Assembly: GCA_945888535.1 (NCBI GenBank) | Contig: CAMDAN010000036.1 | Coordinates: 1-21,260, forward strand | DNA: 21,260 bases | Direction of reading: 5' to 3' | Source: Bordetella parapertussis | GTDB taxonomy: Bacteria > Pseudomonadota > Gammaproteobacteria > Burkholderiales > Burkholderiaceae_C | Shown: positions 7,484 to 13,776 of the stretch, in pieces | Layout of the letters: each line of letters starts with the position of its first letter | How positions within the stretch are numbered: position 1 is the first letter of the stretch | The notes under the pieces: model-generated | Databases searched by the model: none | Seen by the model: only the letters and a program-made list of their open reading frames with translations | What the model was told of the DNA's origin: nothing | Made by a program: the position numbers and the translations under genes

Positions 7484-9265
7484 ATGACTTTTTCCATCCA
7501 TGGCCTAGCCGTTTCACGCGGAGTGGCAATCGGACGTGCGGTACTGGTCGCATCGAGCCGGATGGATGTTGCGCATTACTTTATTGCCGCCAAAGACGTC
7601 GAAGCAGAAATTGATCGGGTGCGCCTGGGGCGCGATGCCGTGATTGAAGAACTCCAACGCCTGCAAACGAGTATCACGCACATGGGGCCCAAAGAGGCGC
7701 CCCATGAGTTGAGCGCGTTGTTGGATGTGCACCTTATGCTGCTGCAAGATGCAGAGTTGATCAGTGGCGTGAAGGGGTGGATCTCCGATAGGTTGTACAA
7801 CGCGGAGTGGGCGCTCACTACGCAGCTCGAAATCATCGCTCGCCATTTTGATGAAATGGAAGATGAATATCTTCGAGAACGCAAAGCCGATCTAGAGCAG
7901 ATTGTTGAGCGTATTTTGCGTGCGATGAAGGGTGTAGCTTCCCCGGTGGTGGCATCGACTGGTCGCTCAACACGTAAGCCGATGCAACAAGACCTGCTTC
8001 TGGGAGACACGGTCGATGTTCCCTTGGTGTTGGTTGCACACGACCTGTCCCCGGCTGACATGCTGCAATTTAAGCAAAGCGGGTTTGCGGGATTTATCAC
8101 CGATGTCGGTGGCAAAACATCACACACTGCGATTGTTGCCCGCAGTATGGACATCCCTGCCGTAGTGGGTGCTCGCACCTGCAGCCAGTTGGTGCGCCAA
8201 GATGACTGGATCATCATCGATGGGGACGCTGGCGTCATCATCGTTGACCCCTCTTCCATTATTCTTGCCGAGTACGGGTTCAAACAACGCCAAGGGGATT
8301 TAGAACGCAGCCGTTTATCCCGACTGTTGCATACACCGGCCGTGACGATGGATGGTGAAAAAATCCAGCTCCTTGCAAACATTGAAATGCCTGAAGATGC
8401 AAGCAGTGCGCTGCAAGCTGGCGCTTTGGGAGTTGGTTTATTTCGTAGCGAATTTTTATTCATGGGTAGACAAGGAAATTTACCCGACGAAGAAGAACAG
8501 TTCCAAGCCTATAAGCGTGCAGTGGAAGGCATGCGGGGTTTGCCCGTCACCATTCGGACGGTCGATGTAGGCGCAGACAAACCGCTTGACACAAGCGTGC
8601 ACGATGATGCCCATCTCAACCCGGCTTTAGGTTTGCGTGCGATTCGCTGGAGCTTGGCAGATCCGGCGATGTTCTTGACGCAATTGCGCGCAATTTTGCG
8701 AGCGGCAGCGTTTGGACAGGTGCAATTACTTATACCCATGTTGGCCCATGCCAGCGAAATTCGCCAAACCTTGGCTCACATAGAACGCGCCCGGACCATG
8801 CTTGATAAGCGTGGCGTCGCTTACGGGCCCGTAAAGTTGGGCGCGATGATTGAAATTCCAGCAGCAGCCCTGAGCTTGAAACTGTTTCTAAAGCATTTTG
8901 ATTTCCTGTCTATCGGAACCAATGATTTGATTCAGTACACCTTGGCGATTGACCGGGCCGACGAATCGGTAGCCCACCTTTATGACCCCTTGCACCCTGC
9001 GGTATTGCAGTTGGTGGCGTCTACCATTGAAGAGTGTGTCAAGCAAGGAAAAGCCGTGAGTGTGTGTGGCGAGATGGCTGGGGACGTCACATTGACCCGA
9101 TTGCTTTTGGGTTTGGGTTTGCGGAGTTTTTCGATGCATCCTGCACAAATCTTGGCAGTCAAACAAGAAATACTTCGCTCAGACACCACAAGGCTTGCGC
9201 CCTGGGCACAACGTGTTTTAGCGTCCGAGACGCCTGCATTGGAAATGACCGCTGCCGGGCAATAA
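7484..9265 (+). CDS. ptsI: PTS enzyme I, phosphoenolpyruvate-protein phosphotransferase
   Basis: EI autophosphorylates with PEP and passes the phosphate to HPr. The active-site His214 is in GGKTSHTAIVARSMDIPAVVG. PEP-binding residues sit in GLFRSEFLF (Arg321), TIRTVDVGADKP (Arg358), MIEIPAA (Glu457) and GTNDLIQYTLA (Asp481), and the catalytic Cys528 is in VSVCGEMAGD. All key residues are present. The length is 593 against 575 in E. coli; part of the excess is a linker of about 20 residues before the phosphohistidine domain (residues ~152-178). It is the last gene of the relay. The accessory island begins directly after its stop, and no convincing terminator is seen. Confidence 0.97.
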   Translation: MTFSIHGLAVSRGVAIGRAVLVASSRMDVAHYFIAAKDVEAEIDRVRLGRDAVIEELQRLQTSITHMGPKEAPHELSALLDVHLMLLQDAELISGVKGWISDRLYNAEWALTTQLEIIARHFDEMEDEYLRERKADLEQIVERILRAMKGVASPVVASTGRSTRKPMQQDLLLGDTVDVPLVLVAHDLSPADMLQFKQSGFAGFITDVGGKTSHTAIVARSMDIPAVVGARTCSQLVRQDDWIIIDGDAGVIIVDPSSIILAEYGFKQRQGDLERSRLSRLLHTPAVTMDGEKIQLLANIEMPEDASSALQAGALGVGLFRSEFLFMGRQGNLPDEEEQFQAYKRAVEGMRGLPVTIRTVDVGADKPLDTSVHDDAHLNPALGLRAIRWSLADPAMFLTQLRAILRAAAFGQVQLLIPMLAHASEIRQTLAHIERARTMLDKRGVAYGPVKLGAMIEIPAAALSLKLFLKHFDFLSIGTNDLIQYTLAIDRADESVAHLYDPLHPAVLQLVASTIEECVKQGKAVSVCGEMAGDVTLTRLLLGLGLRSFSMHPAQILAVKQEILRSDTTRLAPWAQRVLASETPALEMTAAGQ

Positions 9266-9395
9266 GCCGCAGCAAAAGTACGGGCAGATCTTGACTTGGA
9301 CGGTTGAATTTTTTCGCCGACTTTTAAATTTAGGATTCTGGATTTGACTTTGGGCGAGTATGGATTTTCTCGTTGCCAATTTTTTTGCGATTGGT

Positions 9396-9444
9396 GTTGG
9401 CGTTCTTGACAACAAATGCAAATGTTGGCAAAATAGCCAACATT
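9396..9444 (+). promoter_or_regulatory. Promoter and operator array of the TumE/TumA module
   Basis: A perfect -35 box TTGACA (9406-9411) is followed after 17 bp by a -10-like CAAAAT (9429-9434). The -10 lies in a 9-bp perfect inverted repeat, AATGTTGGC (9421-9429) and GCCAACATT (9436-9444). The same half-site TGTTGGC occurs again just upstream of the -35 box (9396-9402). An operator overlapping the promoter is what an autorepressing antitoxin with an HTH domain would need. Function is inferred. Confidence 0.6.
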
Positions 9445-9726
9445 CCCGCGCAGCTCATCACTCGCTTCAAAGATGTTACGGCGGATGGCGCAATACTTGA
9501 GTTGGTGATTTGGAAGGTACCTGAACCTGTTCCACCGACTGAGCACGGTTACAAGTACCGTGCGGTGTATGTCGTGAACGGCATGCGCCTAGTTAGTTTT
9601 GACAATGAACGTGGCAAGGGCGATCACTGCCATCTTGATGGCAAGGAATTGCCTTATGCATTTACAGGCGTTGACCAGTTGATTGAAGACTTTATTGCGG
9701 CAGTTGCTGCCAGGAGAGAGCCATGA
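9442..9726 (+). CDS. TumE-family (DUF6516-like) toxin of a toxin-antitoxin pair
   Basis: The protein matches my knowledge of the DUF6516/TumE toxin family: a strand LELVIWKVPEPVPP, then YKYRAVYVVNG, then the family signature FDNERGKGDHCH followed by PYAF and a C-terminal helix. The toxic activity of this family is not something I can state. The gene is the first of two and overlaps the HTH antitoxin gene by ATGA. The start is a problem: the frame is open from TTG 9373, but the promoter (-35 at 9406) lies inside that extension. Downstream of the predicted transcription start no ATG, GTG or TTG appears until 9502, which would remove the first strand. I place the tentative start at ATT 9442 (94 residues, xPAQLITRFKD). 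It may be a non-canonical start or a mutated ATG. Confidence 0.7.
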   Translation: MPAQLITRFKDVTADGAILELVIWKVPEPVPPTEHGYKYRAVYVVNGMRLVSFDNERGKGDHCHLDGKELPYAFTGVDQLIEDFIAAVAARREP

Positions 9727-10076
9727 CAGACCGTTATCTCACTATTACCCTTCAGCCAGACTGGAAGGGCGCCTTGCGCGCCATGGCACCAGCGGCCAAA
9801 TCAAAACAATACCAAGGTGAGGTCCTCAACTTTGAGAGCCCAGGCCACTTTTTTGGACAATTAACCGAAAAGCGCTGGGAAATAGCGCGCGCGGCACAAG
9901 GCAAAGGCGAGCTGTCAGTGCGCGAGCTGGCCCGGTTGGTAGGGCGCGATGTAAAGCGTGTTCATGAGGATGTTGGCATCCTTGCTAATCTGGGTCTTTT
10001 GGAGCGAACAGATAGTGGTGGAGTCGTCTGTCCTTATACATCGATGCATATTGATATGTATATGAAGGCAGCATAA
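9723..10076 (+). CDS. HTH antitoxin of the TumE/TumA-like pair
   Basis: The protein has 117 residues. The N-terminal part (1-55) contains the VLNFESPGHFFGQLTEKR region seen in the HVO_A0114-type DNA-binding proteins that partner TumE toxins. A winged helix-turn-helix follows at residues 64-95 (LSVRELARLVGRDVKRVHED, then ILANLGLLER) and a short C-terminal strand. It likely neutralises the upstream toxin and represses the shared promoter. The start ATG overlaps the toxin stop (ATGA), and AGGAGAG precedes it. The toxin-first order is the usual one for this family. About 40 bp after its stop lies the convergent lipA fragment. Confidence 0.78.
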   Translation: MTDRYLTITLQPDWKGALRAMAPAAKSKQYQGEVLNFESPGHFFGQLTEKRWEIARAAQGKGELSVRELARLVGRDVKRVHEDVGILANLGLLERTDSGGVVCPYTSMHIDMYMKAA

Positions 10077-10115
10077 ACGGGCGGATCAACAGGTCAATAC
10101 GTTTTGAGTTGCAGA

Positions 10116-10337
10116 TTATTTGACAGACATTGCATGCCCTGCTTGTTGGTCTGCGTGGTAGCTTGATCGAACCATCGCGCCTACTGCGGCGTGTTTGAAT
10201 CCCATTTCATAGGCTTGTGTTTCCAGCATTTTGAAGGTGTCAGGATGCACATAGCGGCGCACAGGAAGATGGCTCGATGATGGCGCCAAATATTGGCCAA
10301 TGGTTAGCATGTCTATATGGTGTGAACGCATACCGCA
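10116..10337 (-). pseudogene. lipA: Displaced 3' fragment of lipA
   Basis: This minus-strand fragment encodes the last ~73 residues of lipoyl synthase, from MRSHHIDML through [17 protein letters not shown] to its own TAA stop. It lacks the N-terminal cluster-binding part and the radical SAM core, so it cannot be active. Compared with the intact lipA, 18 of 200 bases differ but only Ser/Ala, Glu/Ala and Met/Leu replacements occur, with a different C-terminal tail after SV. The frame is undamaged. The open frame begins upstream in dinJ promoter sequence (MYLELLTC), which is not lipA. It is best explained as the former end of lipA, left behind when the DinJ/YafQ unit inserted. Confidence 0.9.
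10131..10337. repeat. Direct repeat copy 1 (lipA 3' end)
   Basis: This copy matches 11081-11287 in the same orientation without gaps at a constant offset of 950 bp. I counted 182 identical bases in the first 200 (91%). Similarity fades at both ends: near the lipA stop codons, and at about 10338, where the dinJ promoter begins. Confidence 0.95.
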
Positions 10338-10349
10338 AGTGAGTAATTC

Positions 10350-10366
10350 GAGATACAATGTATCTC
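10350..10366 (+). promoter_or_regulatory. dinJ promoter -10 within an operator palindrome
   Basis: GAGATAC (10350-10356) and GTATCTC (10360-10366) form a perfect 7-bp inverted repeat with a 3-bp centre. It contains the -10 box TACAAT (10354-10359). No good -35 box is seen upstream. DinJ-type antitoxins repress their own promoter by binding such palindromes, so this is the probable autoregulatory site. The Shine-Dalgarno AGGAGG (10379-10384) and ATG at 10390 follow. Confidence 0.65.
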
Positions 10367-10389
10367 AATCAATGAAACAGGAGGTCTTA

Positions 10390-10671
10390 ATGGCTGCTAC
10401 CACAACAATGGTTCATGTTCGGGTGGATGAAAAAATCAAAGCCCAGGCTGCTGAAACGCTTAGCTCGATGGGGCTGACTGTTTCGGACGCTGTTCGGGTT
10501 TTCCTGACCCGTATCGTTGCAGACAAGGAGCTGCCGTTCGCGCTCAAAGCGCCTAACGAGAGCAGTCGTTTGGCCATTGCCGAGGGTGATCAGATTGTTC
10601 AGAGCCGCCGCGCTCGCTTTATAACCGCTGACGCGCTTTTGAATGGCCTCGAAGAAGCCAGCCGCAAGTAA
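10390..10671 (+). CDS. dinJ: RelB/DinJ family antitoxin
   Basis: This 93-residue antitoxin has an N-terminal ribbon-helix-helix DNA-binding part (VHVRVDEKIKAQAAETL, then GLTVSDAVRVFLTRI, residues 8-42). The LPFALKAPN segment typical of DinJ follows, with a C-terminal region that would wrap the toxin. The start is ATG 10390, preceded by AGGAGG at 5-bp spacing. The frame stays open upstream to 10300, but that part crosses the operator and the lipA repeat. It overlaps the toxin gene by 29 bp, typical of coupled antitoxin-toxin pairs. It lies next to the lipA fragment junction. Confidence 0.92.
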   Translation: MAATTTMVHVRVDEKIKAQAAETLSSMGLTVSDAVRVFLTRIVADKELPFALKAPNESSRLAIAEGDQIVQSRRARFITADALLNGLEEASRK

Positions 10672-10972
10672 GCGGGCAAGCCTGCCTCGGGCCTCGGACT
10701 ACACCAAAGAATTTCAGAAGGACTGGCTTCGCCTTTCACATTCCGGTCGGTATGACATGAATGGGCTCAAAGAGGCCATGCTACTACTGGTTGCGAACGA
10801 TGGACCACTCCCACCCGAGTGGTCAGACCATCCTTTGACGGGCGACTGGGTGGGTCATCGTGAATGCCATATAGGCGGCGATTTCCTGCTGATCTACAGA
10901 CTCGATGGTTCAGGTAAGACGGGCTTGGTTGTGTTTGTGCGTAGTGGGACTCACTCGGAGCTTTTTTCGTAG
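10643..10972 (+). CDS. yafQ: YafQ-like mRNA interferase toxin (RelE superfamily)
   Basis: YafQ-type toxins cut mRNA on the ribosome. The 109 residues contain DHPLTGDW (His63), ECHIGGDF (His76, Asp80), LIYRL, then FVRSGTHSELF (Arg100, His104, Phe108). These line up with the His50/His63/Asp67/Arg83/His87/Phe91 set of E. coli YafQ, so the active site looks intact. An N-terminal extension of about 13 basic and Ala-rich residues (MASKKPAASKRAS) exceeds the E. coli form; translation may instead begin further in. The gene starts inside dinJ (29-bp overlap) and ends 84 bp before the convergent lipA stop. Confidence 0.92.
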   Translation: MASKKPAASKRASLPRASDYTKEFQKDWLRLSHSGRYDMNGLKEAMLLLVANDGPLPPEWSDHPLTGDWVGHRECHIGGDFLLIYRLDGSGKTGLVVFVRSGTHSELFS

Positions 10973-11056
10973 ACCTGAATCCAGTTCTTTGGCAATACAT
11001 CTCAGATGGGCGATCAAGGCTAGAAAATCCCCCATCATTTACTGAACTTGCCATTT

Positions 11057-12073
11057 TTACTGTGCACTCACAACTGACAGCGCGTGCCCTGCTTGTTGGT
11101 CTGCGTGGTAGCTTGATCGAACCATGGCGCCTACCGCAGCGTGTTTGAATCCCATGGCATAGGCTTGTGTTTCAAGCATTTTGAAGGTGTCAGGATGCAC
11201 GTACCGGCGCACAGGAAGATGGCTGGATGACGGCGCCAAGTATTGGCCAATGGTCAGCATATCTATATGGTGCGCTCGCATATCGCGCATGACTTCCAAA
11301 ATTTCCTCATCCGTCTCGCCCAGGCCGACCATCAGGCCGCTTTTTGTGGGGATGTGAGGGAAAAGCGCTTTGAATTTTTTAAGTAAATTCAAACTAAATT
11401 GATAGTCCGAACCAGGCCGGGCTTCTTTGTAAAGGCGCGGGATGGTTTCCAAGTTGTGATTCATGACGTCCGGTGGGGCCGCTTTCAAAATCTCCAGCGC
11501 CCTGTCGTCTCTGCCGCGAAAGTCGGGAACGAGAACTTCAATTTGTGTATGCGGTGAGAGTTCGCGGGTTTTACGGATGCACTCAACAAAGTGACCTGCT
11601 CCGCCATCACGCAGATCGTCGCGGTCTACGCTAGTGATTACGACATATTTCAATTGAAGCTGGGCGATGGTCTTGGCTAAATTACCAGGCTCGTTGGTAT
11701 CAAGTGGGTCTGGGCGGCCGTGGCCTACATCGCAAAACGGACAACGTCGTGTGCATTTGTCGCCCATGATCATGAAAGTGGCAGTCCCCTTGCCAAAACA
11801 CTCCCCAATATTGGGGCAGCTGGCCTCTTCGCAAACGGTAACGAGATTGTTGGCCCGAAGCACTTCTTTGATTTCATAAAACCGTGTGCCCGGGCTGCCC
11901 GCTTTGACACGAATCCAATCTGGTTTTTTAAGCACTTCTGCGGCTTGGACTTTGATGGGAATGCGTGAGAGTTTGGCCGCTGCTTTTTGCTTGGACGAGG
12001 CGTTGTAATTTTCTTGCGATTGGGGCTCGCGAACCGTGGCGTTTTGAATGGAGTGCGTGGGTTCTTGGTTCAT
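11057..12073 (-). CDS. lipA: Lipoyl synthase
   Basis: LipA is a radical SAM enzyme that inserts two sulfurs into the octanoyl chain on lipoyl domains. The start [10 protein letters not shown] gives 338 residues; the frame is open 51 codons further but overlaps lipB. The auxiliary cluster cysteines are 81, 86 and 92 ([12 protein letters not shown]). The radical SAM motif CTRRCPFC has Cys107, 111 and 114. The C-terminal RSSY (319-322) supplies the serine ligand of the auxiliary cluster. All are present. No clear Shine-Dalgarno is seen. Residues from about 263 to the end are duplicated at 10116-10337, and this end may be of foreign origin. It lies 38 bp after lipB on the same strand. Confidence 0.97.
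   Translation of the reverse strand: MNQEPTHSIQNATVREPQSQENYNASSKQKAAAKLSRIPIKVQAAEVLKKPDWIRVKAGSPGTRFYEIKEVLRANNLVTVCEEASCPNIGECFGKGTATFMIMGDKCTRRCPFCDVGHGRPDPLDTNEPGNLAKTIAQLQLKYVVITSVDRDDLRDGGAGHFVECIRKTRELSPHTQIEVLVPDFRGRDDRALEILKAAPPDVMNHNLETIPRLYKEARPGSDYQFSLNLLKKFKALFPHIPTKSGLMVGLGETDEEILEVMRDMRAHHIDMLTIGQYLAPSSSHLPVRRYVHPDTFKMLETQAYAMGFKHAAVGAMVRSSYHADQQAGHALSVVSAQ
11081..11287. repeat. Direct repeat copy 2 (3' end of the intact lipA)
   Basis: This is the partner of 10131-10337, in the same orientation at a 950-bp offset and about 91% identical. Fourteen of the 18 differences counted over 200 bp are synonymous in the lipA frame. It forms the present C-terminal ~75 codons of lipA. Confidence 0.95.
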
Positions 12074-12111
12074 GGCGAGGGTTTGTTTGTAAGGGGTTTT
12101 GCCATAGAGCG

Positions 12112-12804
12112 TTAAGGAGTGAGGTGTGTCACAAGTTTTTGGCTCAAGATCTTTGCCGCATCCGCCCAAGTAATTTGTAAGCCCATTGTAGAAAGGTCTA
12201 CGGTTTTTAGGTTTGTATACCCACACGGGTTGATTCGCTCAAAGGGTTCCAAATCCATAGCCACATTTAAAGCGGCTCCGTGGTAGGCGCAGTTACGGCT
12301 GACTTTGATTCCTAGCGCTGCAATTTTTCCAAGTCCGGTGAAATCGGGAGATGTGGGTTGCTGCCCGTTTGCCTGCTCGGTAAGGGGGCTATGACCAAAC
12401 GGGTCGTCAAGGCGAACGTAGATGCCTGGCGCACCACGAACACGGTGACCGGTTACGCCAAAATGCAACAAGGTGCGAATCACGGATTCTTCTAGGCGGT
12501 ACACATACTCTTTGACAAAGTAGCCTGCGCGTTTGAGATCAACCAAAGGGTAAGCGACGACTTGACCGGGGCCGTGAAAGGTGACTTGCCCGCCTCGATT
12601 GGTCTGTACCACCAGGATGTTGCCAGGGTTGTAAATATGTTCAGGTTTGCCAGCAAGTCCTTGGGTGAATACGGGCGGGTGTTCACAGATCCATAGTTGA
12701 TCGGCGGTCTCGGGTGCGCCTAAAGCGCTTCGTTCCTGCGTAAACGCTTGCATCTCTGAGTACGTGGATTGGTAATCCACCTGGCCCAATTGCAAAACGT
12801 CCAT
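12112..12804 (-). CDS. lipB: Octanoyltransferase (lipoyl(octanoyl) transferase)
   Basis: LipB moves the octanoyl group from acyl carrier protein to lipoyl domains, the step before LipA. The signature [18 protein letters not shown] is at residues 70-87. The catalytic pair is Lys167 (GIKVSR) and Cys194 (INPCGY). At 230 residues it is longer than the E. coli enzyme (213), mainly through a hydrophilic loop at about 132-155 between RLDD and the LGKIAALG strand. The start is ATG, with complement CAT at 12802-12804. The DUF493 gene ends 11 bp upstream and lipA starts 38 bp downstream on the same strand, so the three form a unit. Confidence 0.96.
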   Translation of the reverse strand: MDVLQLGQVDYQSTYSEMQAFTQERSALGAPETADQLWICEHPPVFTQGLAGKPEHIYNPGNILVVQTNRGGQVTFHGPGQVVAYPLVDLKRAGYFVKEYVYRLEESVIRTLLHFGVTGHRVRGAPGIYVRLDDPFGHSPLTEQANGQQPTSPDFTGLGKIAALGIKVSRNCAYHGAALNVAMDLEPFERINPCGYTNLKTVDLSTMGLQITWADAAKILSQKLVTHLTP

Positions 12805-12815
12805 AGCCGTAGGTA

Positions 12816-13115
12816 TTAGAGGACGACTTTGACCATCGGGTGCGAACTCAGCGTGCGGTACAACTCATCGAGCTGCTCGCGGCTGGTTGCGGTCACGGTA
12901 ATCGTGACCCCGAGGTACTTGCCGCCCTTGCTCTCGCGCAGTTCAATGGTCGAGGCATCAAATGCGGGATCAAACGCGTGGGCGATGGCTGTGACAGCGT
13001 GAACATACCCTTCCACCTTAGTGCCCATAACTTTAATAGGGAATTGGCTAGGGTATTCAATGAGCGAAGGCTCAGAAGAGGCAATATCTGCGGACGGGGG
13101 TTTGAGGGTGTTCAC
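12816..13115 (-). CDS. ybeD: DUF493 / YbeD family protein
   Basis: This is a small conserved cytosolic protein of the YbeD family with a ferredoxin-like alpha/beta fold resembling ACT-type regulatory domains. Its biochemical role is not established. The core [34 protein letters not shown] and the C-terminal [15 protein letters not shown] are typical. I chose GTG at 13115 ([10 protein letters not shown], 99 residues) by family length. No good Shine-Dalgarno is seen, and the frame is open upstream to 13283 without any family similarity. Its place directly before lipB and lipA is conserved in many proteobacteria and suggests a link to lipoate metabolism. Confidence 0.88.
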   Translation of the reverse strand: MNTLKPPSADIASSEPSLIEYPSQFPIKVMGTKVEGYVHAVTAIAHAFDPAFDASTIELRESKGGKYLGVTITVTATSREQLDELYRTLSSHPMVKVVL

Positions 13116-13204
13116 TGAAATAAGGGTGAAAAGAAGGTGGGTAAATGATGGCAATGACAGAGATTGTCTTCTAGGCTCATCCCAAAGTGCGAGGGGTTTC
13201 TGCG

Positions 13205-13230
13205 TATAATCAGAGGCTGTACTTAGTACA
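13205..13230 (+). promoter_or_regulatory. Likely atp operon promoter -10 and leader palindrome
   Basis: A consensus -10 box TATAAT lies at 13205-13210, about 55 bp before atpI. No good -35 is seen at 16-18 bp upstream. Just downstream, TGTAC-TTA-GTACA (13218-13230) is a perfect inverted repeat close to the expected transcription start. It could be a regulator site or a small leader hairpin. The divergent lip unit must have its promoter in the same ~150-bp space, but I could not place it. Confidence 0.4.
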
Positions 13231-13265
13231 ATTTTGTAAAGCGGGTGTAATTTAGGATGCCAATA

Positions 13266-13748
13266 ATGCACCACGAAAGCCAAGCGACTGAATATGCTGA
13301 AGAAGAGGACATTGTCCCCCTAACAGCACAAGAAGCGCAAAGCCTTCGTGAGAAAAATCCCTCGTATTCCCCTTGGTGGGTGGTTGGATGGCAGGTGTTG
13401 GTGGGATTGTTTACCAGCGCAATTGCATTGGTTTTAACAGGCAAGACCATTTTTGCAGTCTCCGTAGCCTGCGGGGCATTGGCAGTGATTATTCCTGCGG
13501 CCTTGTTTGCGCGCGGGTTGATGAGTCAGTTCGCTTCTGCGAGCTCCGCAAATGCGGTGCTTAGCTTCTTTGTTTGGGAGCTGGTAAAGATTGGAGTGAC
13601 GGTGGGCGTACTTTTGATGTCGCACCGTTGGGTTGAAGGTTTGAGTTGGCCTGCCATGTTGGTGGGCCTGGTTGTCACAATGAAGGTGTATTGGGTCGCG
13701 CTTGGCATAAAGCGAAAGCCGACCACAGTGCAAAATTTAACCGCTTAA
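13266..13748 (+). CDS. atpI: ATP synthase subunit I
   Basis: AtpI is a small membrane protein encoded first in many atp operons; it helps c-ring assembly but is not part of the final enzyme. After an acidic N-terminus (EYAEEEDIVPL) come about four membrane segments. These include WWVVGWQVLVGLFTSAIALV, the VSVACGALAVIIPAALFARG segment with the conserved Gly/Pro pattern, and FFVWELVKIGVTVGVLL. Two ATGs compete, 13257 and 13266. AGGA at 13254-13257 suits the second, giving 160 residues. It is 28 bp upstream of atpB in the usual order. Confidence 0.9.
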   Translation: MHHESQATEYAEEEDIVPLTAQEAQSLREKNPSYSPWWVVGWQVLVGLFTSAIALVLTGKTIFAVSVACGALAVIIPAALFARGLMSQFASASSANAVLSFFVWELVKIGVTVGVLLMSHRWVEGLSWPAMLVGLVVTMKVYWVALGIKRKPTTVQNLTA

Positions 13749-13776
13749 CGGCAAAAGTAACACATACGAGTAACTG

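Larger units (their letters stand above)
10338..11287. mobile_element. Inferred 950-bp inserted unit: DinJ/YafQ module plus replacement lipA end
   Basis: The interval between equivalent points of the two lipA repeats is exactly one period of 950 bp. It contains the complete toxin-antitoxin module and one full copy of the lipA 3' end. Such a layout results if a circular or donor DNA carrying lipA-3'-dinJ-yafQ recombined into the resident lipA end by homology. No transposase, integrase or terminal inverted repeats are seen. The exact crossover point inside the repeat cannot be fixed. Confidence 0.5.

Noticed and set aside
7576..8463. Open frame of 295 codons on the minus strand inside ptsI
   Set aside because: It is antisense to a fully conserved EI gene, its composition is Ser/Arg-rich as expected for a complementary frame, and no family is recognisable.
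9373..9441. TTG 9373 as start of the TumE-like toxin
   Set aside because: The extension contains the TTGACA promoter and the operator half-sites, and its residues do not resemble the family N-terminus.
10116..10358. An 80-codon minus-strand frame read as an independent small gene
   Set aside because: All but the first eight or nine codons are the end of lipA. It has no start context of its own and begins in dinJ promoter sequence.
11005..11036. GATGGG/CCCATC inverted repeat between yafQ and lipA as a terminator
   Set aside because: The stem is only 6 bp with a 20-nt loop, and no T-run follows on either strand.
9266..11056. Phage or transposon remnant around the toxin-antitoxin modules
   Set aside because: I found no integrase, transposase, terminal inverted repeats or tRNA gene. 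Only the lipA direct repeats mark the borders.
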